The notes: generated by a model from the letters alone, not told the origin. DNA of 64,000 bases from Zanthoxylum bungeanum (GCA_019454045.1 SKCR01023800.1:124001-188000), one strand, 5' to 3'. Positions 21,935 through 33,958 are shown, numbered from the stretch's first letter. Program-made: numbers and translations.

Positions 21935-22840
21935 GCCAAAGTAGAAGGCAATGATGTAAACAATGAAGATGTTTTCCTAGTTTATTTAATCCTTCATTTT
22001 TAATAGTAAAGACATTGAGTTTGCCTGCTTATTCGAGTTCTTCCTTAATAGTTAAAACATAAGTCCGGTGATGACATTGTTTACTATAGGGAGAAACCTT
22101 AGAAACAATAAGTGTGAGATATGCTCTCGTCCGGTATTCTGAATGGATTGATCTAGGCTAGACTCATGAGCACTTGATTACAGGATCTCAACAGTAGAAG
22201 CCTGAGTAGTTGGCCAGATGACAAGTTGAAGAGAGGGCGGATTAGTGAATGACCGTTTGCCTAGATGTCCATCCTGGTTTACTTATGCTACGATGTATGG
22301 TATGGTTGGAAATAAAGAAAAAAAATAGACCGCCTATAACCAGTAAGTGTGAAGCTACCTATGGGCGAGTATTAGGACCACCATGAGGAGAAATACTACA
22401 TTAAAGGGTAGGTATGTCCCAAAAAAAAACAAAAGAGAAAGAAAGAAAAGAAAAAAGAAAAAAAGAAAAGAAAAAAGAAAGTTTAAAATGAAAAGAAAGA
22501 AAAGAAAAAGAAAACCATATCATGTTGAGTACGAGAAAGTAATTGCAGAGTATGATCAAGACATCTCGGTTGGTTAGACCAACTGATCCAATTCTTCGAG
22601 ACAAAATCATCGAGTTGGCTTACTTAAGGATTAAGCTGTGAAAAGCCTTGGCACACACACACACTAAGAGTCTAGCTCAGATTACTCATGCCGACGATCG
22701 AATGTGAGTGTATTAAGTACTTTGAAGGTTCTTTGATTTCGACGCAAAGCATCCGTTGAGGATAAAAATATGTTTAGCTATCAGGACTATCTCGTGAGAG
22801 GCAAAATAGCATGCTGATATACAATCAGTCTTGAAAACGG
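21935..22840 (+). other. Tat/Ogre-like 3' non-coding region, purine-rich
   Basis: About 900 bp with no homology to protease, reverse transcriptase or integrase in any frame I could read. A ~110-bp almost pure A/G tract at 22,418-22,520 produces a spurious lysine-rich open frame. A CACACACACAC run lies at about 22,652-22,663. Confidence 0.5.
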
Positions 22841-23150
22841 AGCATGAGGGGCGAGACCCACATAAGTATCAGTCTGGGGGCGAGGCCCACATCAGTATCA
22901 GCATGGGGGCGAGGCCCATATCAGTATCAGCATAGGGGCGAGGACCATATCAGTATCAGTTTGGGAGCGAGGCCCATATCAGTATCAGTCTAGGGGAAAG
23001 GCCCACATAAGTATCAGTCTAGGGGCGAGGCCCACATTAGTATCAATATGAGGGGCGAGGCCCGCATCAGTATCAGTCTGGGGCGAGACCCACATCAGTA
23101 TCAGTCTGGGAGCGAGGCCCACATCAGTATCAGTTTGGGGTTGAGGCCCA
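22841..23150 (+). repeat. Tandem array 1, ~29-30-bp unit
   Basis: About ten imperfect copies of a unit built on GGGCGAGGCCCACATCAGTA followed by TCAGTCTGG. Copies differ by point changes and 1-bp indels. It lies in the 3' non-coding part of the Tat-like element, where satellite-like arrays are known in this lineage. Confidence 0.85.
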
Positions 23151-23580
23151 GCACGCCGGGTATGTCACTCCGGGTATGGAGACACACATCATCATCATGC
23201 CAGGTAGGGCACTCCGGGTATGGAGACAGACATTATCAGCACGCTGGGTATGACACTCCGGGTATGGAAACAGACATTATCAGCACGCCGGGTATGACAC
23301 TCCGGGTATGGAGACAAACATGATCAACACGCCGGGTATGGCACTCTGGGTATGGAAACAGACATTATCACCACGCCGGATATGGCACTCCGAGTATGGA
23401 GACAGACATTATCAACAAGCCGGGTATGGCACTCCGGGTATGGAGACAGACATTATCAGCACGCCGGGTATGGCACTTCGGGTATAGAGTTGGACTTTAT
23501 CAGCATGCCGGGTATGGCACTCCGGGTATATGGACGCAACAGTGACACCTCAGGTATTGGGTTTAGCATGCCGGTATGAC
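23151..23580 (+). repeat. Tandem array 2, ~44-bp unit
   Basis: About nine or ten copies of a ~44-bp unit containing CCGGGTATGGCACTCCGGGT and AGACAGACATTATCAGCAC. Within the unit the CCGGGTATGG motif occurs twice, so it derives from a ~22-bp half-unit. The array starts abruptly after array 1. Confidence 0.85.
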
Positions 23581-23754
23581 ACAACCAAATCAACTCAATT
23601 CAAAGCAACAAGCAAAGGACACCGAAGAGCACAAGGAAAACTTAACCCATTGGAATAGGAAATACATTCATGCATACATCCTACATGTCACATGCACACA
23701 ATCTTTGTCTTGTTTTGTTCGTAGGTTTGGAAGAAAAGCGGCCAAAACACACAG
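23581..23754. other. Unique spacer between tandem arrays 2 and 3
   Basis: About 175 bp of non-repetitive sequence. No coding or regulatory signal is recognisable. Confidence 0.4.
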
Positions 23755-23944
23755 TTAGGAAATAAAGCCCACAATCAATAAAGTTCGGGAACAAAGCCCA
23801 CATTCAGTACAGTCAGGGAATAAAGCCCATAATCAATACAGTTCGGGAATAAAGGCCACTCTCAACATAATTCGGGAACAAGACCCACGGGAACAAGACC
23901 CACAATTCAGGGAATAAAACTCTCAACTCAAATCGGGAACAAGA
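23755..23944 (+). repeat. Tandem array 3, ~29-bp unit (left part)
   Basis: About six copies of a unit like GGGAATAAAGCCCACAATCA followed by ATACAGTTC. It resembles array 1 in length and in the GCCCACA..CAGTA core and may share its origin. Copia1 inserted here; the array continues at 33,908. Confidence 0.78.
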
Positions 23945-25863
23945 TGTTAGTGTTCTTAGAACATGCCAAGGATCTAATAAGCATGAAAACATGTGATTAA
24001 AATCATTATAAGTTATGGAATACTTACAATAAACGGATTTGAGCTTTTAAAAATTTGAGAAGAGAACTCCAAGTTCCAAGCTTAAAGTGTTGATTCCAAC
24101 TCTTGAAGATGTTTCCCTATCACCTTTGTTGATCTTTGAAGTGCTAGCTTCTTTGAGTTTGCAAGAAAATCAAAGTGAAGAGAGAGAGGAAGCTCATGCC
24201 CAAGCCTTGTGTGCTAGGGTTTGTTTTGGTTCAAGTGTTACTAAAAGAGAGAGAGAGAGTTGGTTTTGGTAAAATCACTTTTACCCTTTTCACCTAAACT
24301 AGGGGTTGGGTAAATGGTTTTATCAAAACCATTACAAAGTGGTTGAGTGGTAGGTGGCTTGGCATAAATGCCAACTACCACATGTGAAGTGGGCCCCATA
24401 TTTGAATTCAAAATTCAAATGCCTCTACGAACATTTGTCGCGGCTCGGTTCCATTTAATCCGATTAAATGAACTATCGTCTCTGAATAATTAAATCTAAT
24501 TTAATTAAATAACGATGCCTCACAAATATATTACGAATGTCGTTTACAAATTAATTCTAAATTAATTCGTTCGTTCGTATTAAAGTCCAACTTTAATTTC
24601 GTAATGAAATCTAATTCATATTAATATATTCGATATATTAATTTTAGCCCATCAATAAATTAAATAGAAAAATCAAATTTAACTATTAAATTTATTTTAT
24701 CGATTAATTCCAAATTAATCGCGTTCTCTCTCTTCGAACACATTTAATCCCAGATTAAATAAAGCCTCAATTAATCCCAAATTAATTTTCTCTCTCTAAA
24801 TTAATCCCAGGTTAATTTTAGTCGAGTCAACTGTCATTGGTGAATCTTTGGGAAGCGACCCAAGAGATCTCTGGATATGTTGGCAGTAAATCCGGTTATC
24901 GGACTATCCGATAAAGTGAGTACCTCGTACCACGTGCTTACCGATTTACAAGACATGGTTGGCTTCTAGCAAAGTACCGTGCCTACCCAATTCTCCAGAA
25001 ATATTCTTACTAGAATATATAATCTATGTCAGGCATAGAATACATAGTATTACATATTGCGATCCAGTATCTGATGTCACGTGCAAGGCCTGGGGCCGGA
25101 ATAGTGTTTGCCCTGTACGAAGTACATATCGGATATCAAGCAACTAGTCTTTTTGAATCGGATAATCATGACCTTGTCATATTATCCCGATGGTTGCAAC
25201 ACAATAGAGAACTAGTTATGAATCATTGCATGATCATCATCTCCATATGTCTGAAGTGATACTTTCGTCTTGACATCACATCCAATACACTACGATTCTC
25301 AATAACCCAATAGAGGCGTACACAAAACCTGTTAAAGCCCTGGACGACCAAAACCAAAGTTTACCGATTGTCGCAAGTACTAGCGATGCAAGTCTCAGGT
25401 TAAGACCAAATACATCTAACCTAAAGCGGACTCCCATAGACACATATATATACTACCAATGGGATTCCGCGGGGTCTATCCAGAGCGAAGCTGTTTTCTG
25501 TACCATAGGTAAAACACAACCTCCTATCGGACTTGCATAAGTATCATATACTTAAACATATGAGAACTATGCCGTTATGCCCTCACAACGCGCACAAGTG
25601 CAATACTAGTCTATTCCGCATTATCGATGTCTAGTCTCGATAATACTACGACTAGGGATTTTTAATGATTAAACCTTTATGGATTGATACTATCTCATAT
25701 CATCTCAATCCAGAACTAATCATATGGACTTTTACCATTTATATTTCAAAGTAAATAAATTACGAAACGGTAAAATGGTAATTTCATTACTACATAGTTA
25801 ATTTTGTACAAAAACACAATGTCTTTTACAAACAGTGACGCTATGGGTCATAATTGTCTAACA
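23945..25863 (-). mobile_element. Copia1, 3' LTR
   Basis: TGTTAGTGTTCTTAGAACAT at 23,945 to TGTCTAACA at 25,863, 1919 bp. It is preceded by CAAGA (23,940-23,944), which recurs after the other LTR at 33,908-33,912. On the minus strand it is led by a purine tract (complement of CTCCCAATTGGCC). The palindrome cluster is at about 24,485-24,815. In the first ~100 aligned bases I count five differences from the 5' LTR. Confidence 0.93.
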
Positions 25864-26340
25864 ATCTCCCAATTGGCCTATAACCAGTCACTCAAGCATC
25901 TAACACCTGAACTATGTATATGTTTCTCCAACTTTTGCTGTGAAATAGCTTTCGTCAGCGGATCTGCAATGTTGTCATCTGATGCGACCTTCTCGATCTT
26001 CACATCGCCACGATGTATGATCTCACGAATCAGATGGAAACATCGAAGAACATGCTTGGATCGTTGATAAGACCGCGGTTCCTTAGCCTGTGCTATAGCT
26101 CCCTTATTGTCACAATACAATGGAACGAGCTCAGCTGCTAACGGGACCACTCCTAATCCAATTAGGAATTTACGAATCCAAACTGCCTCTTTTGCTGCTT
26201 CAGCTGCAGCAATATACTCCGCTTCTGTTGTTGAATCTGCAACAGTCTTTTGCTTGGAAGATTTCCAGCTTACTGCTCCGTTGTTCAAATAAAATATATA
26301 CCCGAATTGCGACTTAGAGTCGTCTTTATCGGTTTGGAAA
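25864..26340 (-). pseudogene. Copia1 RNase H
   Basis: The minus-strand open frame at 25,878-26,288 (136 aa) is the C-terminal end of copia pol. It contains VSWKSSKQKTVADSTTEAEY with the conserved acidic residues, WIRKFLIGLG, LYCDNKGAIAQAKEP, RSKHVLRCFHLIREI and NIADPLTKAI. This domain degrades the RNA strand during reverse transcription. It is well conserved, but its upstream continuation is shifted out of frame, so it could not be made as part of a full polyprotein. Confidence 0.9.
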
Positions 26341-27480
26341 CTTGCATCGGTATACCCAGTTACCTCAATTTCTCCATCTCCATAAACTAAGAAAGCATCC
26401 TTAGTTCATCTAAGATACTTAAGGATGTTTTTAACCGCCATCCAGTGACCATCACCTGGATCGGCCTGATAGCAACTACACATGCTTAAGCATACGAGAT
26501 ATCAGGTCGCGTACATATCATGGCATATATGATAGATCCGACTGCCGAGGCGAATGGTATTCGACTCATGTTGTTTCTCTCATTTTGATTTTAGGACACA
26601 TGTCCATAGATAGAGTGATGCCATGTGACACTGGTAGCAGTCCCCTCTTGGACTGATCCATGTTGAATCTTTTCAACACTTTGTCATTGTACGTGCTCTG
26701 GGAGAGTCCAAGCAGCTTTCTAGATCTATCCCGATAGATCTTTATTCCTAGAATATAAGCTGTTTCTCCCAGATCTTTCATGGAGAATTTTAATGAAAGC
26801 CAAGCTTTCACCGATGTTAACATGGGAATGTCATTGCCTATAAGCAATACATCGTTAACATAAAGGACAATAAAAGTCAGTGCGCTCCCACTAACCTTCT
26901 TATATACACAAGGATCATCTTCGTTTTGAATGAAATCATATTCTTTTATGATCTCATCAAAATGTTGGTTCCATGACCGCGATGCTTGCTTCAGTCCATA
27001 AATGGACCGATTTAACTTACAAACCTTGTTTGCAAGTCTAGGCACGATAAAACCATCAGGCTGTTGCATATAAACATCCTCCAAAAGGTTTTTGTTAAGG
27101 AAATCATTTTAACGTCCATCTGCCATATCTCGTAATTGAAATATGCAGCAATAACAAGCATTATCCGAATGGATTTAATCATGGCAACAGGTGAGAAAGT
27201 TTCGTTATAATCGACACCATGTCGTTGACGATACCCATTCGCCACAAGCCTAGCTTTGTACGTTTGTACGCTACCATCCATGTCGGTCTTCCTCTTGAAG
27301 ACCCATTTGCATCCAATAGGCTTTACGCCTTCTGGTGCATTAACCACTGTCCAAACTTGGTTGGTGTACATGGAATCCATTTCGGACTTCATGACTTTTT
27401 GCCATAAAATGGAATCGATATCTTGTATCGCTTCCTCCTACATAGCCGGTTCGTTATCCTCAATGAGATTAATATCTACA
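26341..27480 (-). pseudogene. Copia1 reverse transcriptase, catalytic Asp changed to Asn
   Basis: The frame at 27,012-27,392 holds the N-terminal half: QVWTVVNAPEGVKPIGCKWV, FKRKTDMDGSVQTYKARLVA and YNETFSPVAMIKSIRIML. A frameshift follows near 27,090. The frame at 26,566-27,084 holds MEDVYMQQPDGFIVP, VCKLNRSIYGLKQASRSWNQ and the active-site block LYVNDVLLIGND. Copia polymerases have YVDD here; the codon at 26,854-26,856 reads AAC (Asn), a single G-to-A change on the coding strand. Together with the frameshift this makes the copy catalytically dead. Continuation to RNase H is broken at about 26,566. Confidence 0.92.
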
Positions 27481-28408
27481 TGAGGTGAGATCAGAAACCC
27501 ATACCTCTCAGGTTGTTTCCTGATTCTCTTGACTTACGCGGTCATTGTGTGATAGAAGATTATGGTACAGTCTCATCCCGGATGGACTGTTCTTGTTCCA
27601 TCGAGGATTCTATGCCAGGAATAGTATCACTTCGATTTTCATCGAGTTCTACTTTCCTCCCACTAACCACTGCATTTAGGAATTCCTTCTCAAGGAAAAC
27701 CGTATGTAGTGCAACAAATACTTTGTTCTCTCGTAGGTGATAGAAGTAATATCCTTTGGTTTCCCTAGGATATCCTACGAATAGGCATTTATCCAATTTG
27801 GGCTCAAGTTTGGTACCTTCCAAACATTTGACGTATGCCCAGCATCCCCAAATCTTCAGGAATGAGAAACCCGGTTTCTTTCCTGTCCATATCCCATACG
27901 GAGTCTGTTGTACAGACTTTAACGGAACCTTATTCAAAATAAGAATTGCACTGTTTAATGCATATCCCCAGAAGGAAATAGGTAGCTCAGTGCGACTCAT
28001 CATGACCTTACCATATCCAACAAAGTTCGGTTTCTCCATTCGGACACACCGTTTAATTGCGGTGTTCCAGGAGGAGTCCACTGTGAAAAAATACCATATT
28101 CTTTCAAGTAATCTAGAAACTCATTGCTCAAGTATTCGCCACCATAGTCCGACCGTAATGTTTTTATACTCTTGCCTGTCTGTTTTTCAACTTCATGTCG
28201 AAACTCTTTGAATTTCTCAAAAGTTTTCGACTTGTGTCTCATAAGATACACATAACCATAACGTCATGCATCATCCGTAAAGGTTACGAAGTATTCATAT
28301 CCACCTCTAGCCTGGCTAGACATGGGCCCCCATACGTCACTATGAACGAGGGCTAACAGTTGGTGGCGCGTTCACCCTTACCGCTAAAAGGTGATTTAGG
28401 CATTTTGC
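27481..28408 (-). pseudogene. Copia1 integrase with DD35E triad
   Basis: The first catalytic Asp is in the HSDVWGPM motif (codon at 28,336-28,338). The second is in TLRSDYGGEYLSNEF (codon 28,147-28,149), and Glu is in NGVSEWRNRTLLDMVRS (codon 28,039-28,041). Exactly 35 residues separate the last two, the canonical DD35E spacing. The C-terminal part (27,560-28,081) includes SFWGYALNSAILILNKVP, KIWGCWAYVK and GYPRETKGYYFY. A stop or frameshift separates the core from the C-terminal part near 28,060, so the triad is intact but the protein is not. Confidence 0.9.
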
Positions 28409-28974
28409 CTAATAAGGAAGATTCGCAGACGTCATATGAATTTGGATCAAATCCGTCCAAGTACCCACTCTTTGAAAGTGGGATATGCGAGTCTTGTTTA
28501 TGTGTCCCAGACGACAGTGCCACATATAAGTTTCATCTTTGTTACTCGTTTTGAGCCTTTTGTTTGTTATATTATATGTTTGAGATTGATTTATATTCAA
28601 AATATAAAGACCATTATTTGCAATAGCAGTGCAAATTTCTATATCATTTTTATAAGCAAAACCCCAGTGTTCCTGAATACAAAAGTATACCCACATTGGG
28701 TTAACATAGATACAAAATAATATTCCTAGTAAAACTAGGTACATAATAAGTTGTAAGTTCAAGTACATGCCCTGAGGACAGTTCTAAAACAAAAGTGCCA
28801 ACGGCAAACAGCGATTGGTGCCCCATTTCCAACGCGTAGATCAATCTCCACTGAGGTCAGTCTCCTGCTAATCCGCAGATCCTGCACATCAGTACATATG
28901 TGAGTACCACAACCCGAATCAAAAATCCAATTTTTAAAACTAGAAGTAGTCATGTTTATTTCAATAACAAACAT
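28409..28974 (-). pseudogene. Copia1 protease and GAG-pre-integrase domain
   Basis: The protease start is read from 28,974 on the minus strand: WIFDSGCGTHICTDVQDL, with the active-site DSG (Asp codon 28,918-28,920), then VEIDLRVGNGAPI. After a frameshift the pre-integrase zinc-binding segment follows in the frame ending at 28,409: LYILNINQSQTYNI and YMWHCRLGHINKTRISHF. The protease cuts the polyprotein, and the HxxxH segment is the start of the integrase region. Broken by at least one frameshift. Confidence 0.88.
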
Positions 28975-29821
28975 ACCTGAAGCCGGTGCCTTGCCCGCTT
29001 TAATCTCTTTCTAGAGCGCCTTGTACTCGCGGCAGTCACGCTTCCAGTGACCCCGCTTGCCGCAAGGCAAACATCCTGAGATTTGTCCTTAGGCTTCCCA
29101 GAAGCCTTTGACGATTTGGCCTTGCCCTTTCTATTATCCTTCTTCTTATTCACACCTCCAGTCGCCTTGGGCCCAGCCCTCGGTGTCTGAGATGTCGAAG
29201 CAAAGTGCGCCTCGCGCTTATTGCCCTTAAGTAGCTCTTCTCGACTTCTTTGAGAACTGAAAACAAGTCTCCACGAGTATTATCAGTGTTCATCAAATTA
29301 TAGTTTATGATGAACTGTCTCCAAGTGTCGGGGAGAGATTACAAGATCATATCTATGGTAATCTCAGCCTCAAAGACTATCCCCATTTCAGCCAGCTCAT
29401 CTATGTCAGCAATCATCTGTGCCACATGGGACTCAACAGACATGTCTTCTGACATACGTGAACGGAAGAGCTTTTTTACTAACTCATAACTCTGTGATCT
29501 TCGGTTAGATCGGTGAAGATCTTGCAACTTTGCCAACATATTATAAGGATCCAAGTCCCTGTTCTGTCGACGGAAATGCTGAGTCATAGTAGCATGCATA
29601 ATTGACTGAGCAGTATCGCAATCATCGCTGTGAGTCTTCCAAAGCTCCAGCTCAAGTAGCTCATCAGGTTTGGGCTTAGGCCCAAGAGGTCTCTGTATAG
29701 TGTACAACAGCCTCTCGGCTCCAAGGACTATCCTTAGATTCATTTCCCAATCGGCAAAGTTCGTGCCCTTAAAGACATTTTCATCCATGATAATGTCTCG
29801 AACATTTCCCTTTCCAGTCAT
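28975..29821 (-). pseudogene. Copia1 gag with CCHC zinc knuckle
   Basis: Gag starts at ATG 29,821. The 160-residue open part contains FKGTNFADWEMNLRIVLGAE, RLLYTIQRPLGPKPKPDELL, AQSIMHATMTQHFRR and SQSYELVKKLFRSRMSEDMS, typical of copia gag. It stops at 29,339, where normal elements read through. Downstream (29,032-29,064) CGKRGHWKRDC forms most of a CX2CX4HX4C zinc knuckle, with the first Cys one base out of frame, preceded by a lysine-rich basic stretch. Gag packages the element RNA. It is inactivated by one stop and at least two frameshifts. Confidence 0.9.
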
Positions 29822-31971
29822 CCTGACTACGATAGTCCAACTATCTAGTCAATGATTTTTGGGTACAGTTTAACTGTTACAAGAAAAATAACATTGTATT
29901 AGTCCAACTAAAATAGTTTTGATGAAATATTTCGAAAACGCGTAAAGCTAAGTATCTGAATGAAATTGCAAATTCAATACTAGCCTCCCACTATTTTTCG
30001 GCGAGCCTCTAACCCTCTGTCGAGTACTCGGGAAACCCAGTTTCCTAGTGGGCTAGGATCCCGTTAAATAACACACAACTTTGACTTTGGCCAACAAGCT
30101 GTATGATATTTAACTAGGTAGATCTCGAAAATCAATTGGATCTTATCCAATTCCTAGATCCGGTAGGTGGACATCCAAGTCCGAAACATATATACAATAT
30201 ATATGCCAATATATCCAATATATTTTCCTAACCTTTTTCCTCTGAATCGACTAAGCCTTGGCTTTGGCACAATAAGTTTAATGATTCTAGTTAAAGCGGG
30301 ACCCATTGACATGGAAAGCTTCGTAATCAATATCGATGGACAAGAAGTGATCTTGACTTTGGCCAAAAAATCACGACTTGGACAAGACACCGATATGGAA
30401 CAAAACTTTCATGATTCAAACACATCCGCAATTGACAAAGGTCTTGACTTTGGCCAACAAACCAGTGCCAACTTTGGATCTTGAGTAAGAATCACTCAAC
30501 GGAAGGCAAAACGCTTAATATGTTTTTGAGGGTTTTTCGCGTAAATTGGTAACCAATTTATTATCTTTGATTAGGTCTCATCATACACCCTTAAGCATGC
30601 TTCTAAAACATCATAAAGCGTAAAAGTAAATTAATAACGATATGCGGATGGATATTTAAACAGATTGTTCCTAGAACAAATCGCTCCCTTTCCTCTCCCC
30701 GGCTAGAACTATTCTAACTCCTACCCAATTACATAATACAATAAAGAAACCTCATTTACATTGAGGGGAATTGGTGAGAAGAGAAATACAAAGAATAAGG
30801 AGTTAAAAGGCTGGACACGCAGGTCCAATTTAATAAATTCTAAACTTATTACAATTTCCAAAATTGCCCTTGCCCATCTAATATCCATCCGATATACATT
30901 ATTCGTACAACACATTTATGTATTCATACAAAGCATGTCATTCAATCAATCTAATCCAATTAATTAATCTTTGATTAATGACCATCCAATATTCAAACAA
31001 TGATTTGATTTGCACGAGTCCAACTCGTTTAAGAATAAATACGTTTAAGTACGTGTTCTTGAATTATATCAAACTACAACTTTAAATCCAATTTATTTGT
31101 ATTCAATACTATTTCCTATTTAATTCCAAATTAAATATTTACACTTATTTATTTGCCTTAAAGACTTGGATTCCAAATCTAATCTTGATGGGTCTCAAAG
31201 GCCCAATAACATCCAATGTCATTTTAATTAAAGTCCAATGGGCTTTTAATTGATTCTCAAGGCATGGGCTTTGGCCATAATGGATCAAACCCAAAATGCC
31301 AAGGCCCAATAGGAATCATCTTATTGCCAACAAATCAATTTAGGCCCATTAGGCCCAATTAAATTCTTTAAAGGGCCAAGTGATGTATTTGGACTTTATG
31401 GAATTGGTTTTGGGCCCAATTGAATCCAATCCAAAAGTTCAAAACCAAATTTGGTCAAATCAAGCCCATTAAGCCCAAATACACACTTTTAGCCCAAATT
31501 ATATTTAAATGCTTATTAACATAATTATAATATTCCAAATATCACAATTATTTTAATTAAAGTGTATTAGCCATGATTAATTAATTAAACTTAATATTTC
31601 CAAAATACCAATTAACTTAATTAATCATGCTTAATCCAACAATTTATGCTCAACACAAATTGAAACCAAAATTATCATTTCATGCTCAACATGCTCTTTG
31701 AATTCAACATAAACATTATTGACTTTGATTCTAATCCAATCAAACCAACAATCAACATTTAAAAATGTATTTAAACACATCATTTCATGTTACAAAAAAA
31801 AAAAATAAACATGCACTCCCAAACAGTAGGTATTTCAAATGTAATCATGCATAACTCTAAGTTATCATATTCTAAGAATGCTCAAAACATCAATTTGAAA
31901 GAATCATGTTCAAAACATAAAAGCCCCAAATTTTAGGCTCAAGAACCCTAGAAATTTTCATGCTTAAAATT
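29822..31971 (-). other. Copia1 untranslated leader
   Basis: 2.15 kb between the primer site and gag, without a sense open frame of note. It is AT-rich, with repeated GGCCCAATT and AAGGCCCAAT motifs at 31,190-31,500. The motif CTTGACTTTGGCCAACAA recurs near 30,083, 30,353 and 30,443. Homologous DNA makes the leader of copia2 (55,461-57,780). An opposite-strand open frame lies at 30,311-30,484. Confidence 0.7.
30311..30484 (+). other. Antisense open frame in copia1 leader (57 aa), shared with copia2
   Basis: It runs from MESFVINIDGQEVILTLA to GQQTSANFGS, on the strand opposite to gag-pol. An equal-length frame without stops exists at 56,088-56,261 in copia2. The two differ at 14 nucleotides and 10 amino acids, with only two codons changed silently, so there is no sign of selection on the protein. 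I list it because antisense open frames are known in some plant LTR elements; expression is unproven. Confidence 0.3.
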
Positions 31972-31984
31972 GGCTCTGATACCA
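31972..31984 (-). other. Copia1 primer-binding site, initiator tRNA-Met type
   Basis: On the minus strand, TGGTATCAGAGCC lies one base inside the 5' LTR. It matches the 3' end complement of initiator tRNA-Met, the usual copia primer, and fixes the orientation. Confidence 0.92.
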
Positions 31985-31985
31985 T

Positions 31986-33907
31986 TGTTAGTGTTCCTAG
32001 AACATGCCAAGGATCTAATAAGCATGAAAACATGTGATTAAAATCATTATAAGTTGCGGAATACTTACAATGAATGGATTTGAGCTTTTAAAAATTTGAG
32101 AAGAGAACTCCAAGTTCCAAGCTTAAAGTGTTGATTCCAACCCTTGAAGATGTTTCCCTATCACCTTTGTTGATCTTTGAAGTGCTAGCTTATTTGAGTT
32201 TGCAAGAAAATCAAAGTGAAGAGAGGGAGGAAGCTCACGCCCAAGCCTTATGTGCTAGGGTTTGTTTTGGTTCAAGTGTTACCAAAAGAAAGAGAGAGTT
32301 GGTTTTGGTAAAATCACTTTTACCATTTTCACCTAAACTAGGTGGTTGGGTAAATGGTTTTATCAAAACCATTACAAGGTGGTTGAGTGGTAGGTGGCTT
32401 GGCATAAATGCCAACTACCACATGTGACGTGGGCCCCATATTTGAATTCAAAATTCAAATGTCTCTACGAACATTTGCCGCGGCTCGGTTCCGTTTAATC
32501 CGATTAAACGAACTATCGTCTCTGAATAATTAAATCTAATTTAATTAAATAACGATGCCTCACATATATTACGAACGTCGTTTACGAATTAATTCTAAAT
32601 TAATTCGTTTGTTCGTATTAAAGTTCGACTTTAATTTCGTAATGAAATCCAATTCATATTAATATATCCGATATATTAATTTTAGCCCATTCAAATAAAT
32701 TAAATAGAAAAATCAAATTTAACTATTAAATTTATTTTACCGATTAATTCCAAATTAATCACGTTATCTCTCTTTCGAACATATTTAATCCCAAATTAAA
32801 TAAAGCCTCAATTAATCCCATATTAATTTTCTCTCTCTAAATTAATCCCAGATTAATTCTAGTCGAGTCAACTATCATCGGTGAATCTTTGGGAAGCGAC
32901 CCAAGAGATCTCTGGATATGTTGGCAGTAAATTTGGTTATCAGACTATCCGATAAAGTGAGTACCTCGTACCACGTGCTTATCGATTTACAAGACATGGT
33001 TGGCTTCTAGCAAAGCACCGTGCCTACCCAATTATCCAGAAATATTCTTACTGGAATATATAATCTATGTCAGGCATAGAATACGTAGAATTGCGTATTG
33101 CGATCCAGTATCTGATGTCACAGTCCGTGCAAGGTGGGCTGGGGATGGAATAGTGTTGCCCCGTACGAAGCATATATCGGATATCAAACAACTAGTCTCT
33201 TTGAATCGGATAATCATGATCTTGTCATATTATCCCGATGGTTGCAACACAATAGAGAACTATCTATGAATCCATGCGTGATCATCATCTCCATATGTCT
33301 GAAGTGATACTTCCGTCTTGACATCACATCCAATACACTACGATTCTCAATAAACCCAATAGAGGCGTACACAAAACCTGTTAAAGCCCTGGACGACCAA
33401 AACCAAAGTTTACCGATTGTCGCAAGTACTAGCGATGCAAGTCTCAGGTTAAGACCAAATACATCTACCCTGAAGCGGACTCCCATAGACACATATACAT
33501 ACTACCAATGGGATTCCGCGGGGTCTATCCAGAGCGAAGCTGTTTTTCGTACCATCGGTAAAACACAACCTCATATCGCACTTGCATAAGTATCCTATAC
33601 TTAAACATATGAGAACTGTTATGCCCTCACAACGCGCACAAGTGCAATACTAGTCTATTCCGCATTATCGATGTCTAGTCTCGATAATACTACGACTAGG
33701 GATATTTAATGATTAAACCTTTATGAATTGATACTGTCTCATACCATCTCAATCCGGAACTAATCATATGGACTTTTACCATTTATATATCAAAGTAAAT
33801 AAATTATGAAACAGTAAAATGACAATTTCATTACTACATAGTTAATTTTGTACAAAAACACAATGTCTTTTACAAACAGTGACGCTATGGGTCATAATTG
33901 TCTAACA
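31986..33907 (-). mobile_element. Copia1, 5' LTR
   Basis: TGTTAGTGTTCCTAGAACAT at 31,986 to TGTCTAACA at 33,907, 1922 bp, followed by target duplication CAAGA at 33,908-33,912. Colinear with 23,945-25,863. Palindrome cluster at about 32,520-32,865. With the 3' LTR it bounds a complete element of 9963 bp. Confidence 0.93.
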
Positions 33908-33958
33908 CAAGACCCACGGGAACAAGACCCATAAGCCTAAGGAACAAGACCCTTATCT
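33908..33958 (+). repeat. Tandem array 3, continuation after copia1
   Basis: It holds further GGGAACAAGACCCA units, directly continuing 23,755-23,944 once copia1 and one CAAGA are removed. Confidence 0.75.

Noticed and set aside
22383..22577. Lysine-rich open frame
   Set aside because: It arises from an almost pure A/G tract and has no recognisable domain.
22841..23580. CRISPR-like regular repeats
   Set aside because: Repeats are directly adjacent without unique spacers, and the genome is a plant; these are tandem arrays.
25804..26317. Plus-strand frames over copia1 RNase H
   Set aside because: They are shadows of the minus-strand RNase H frame, which has clear domain motifs.
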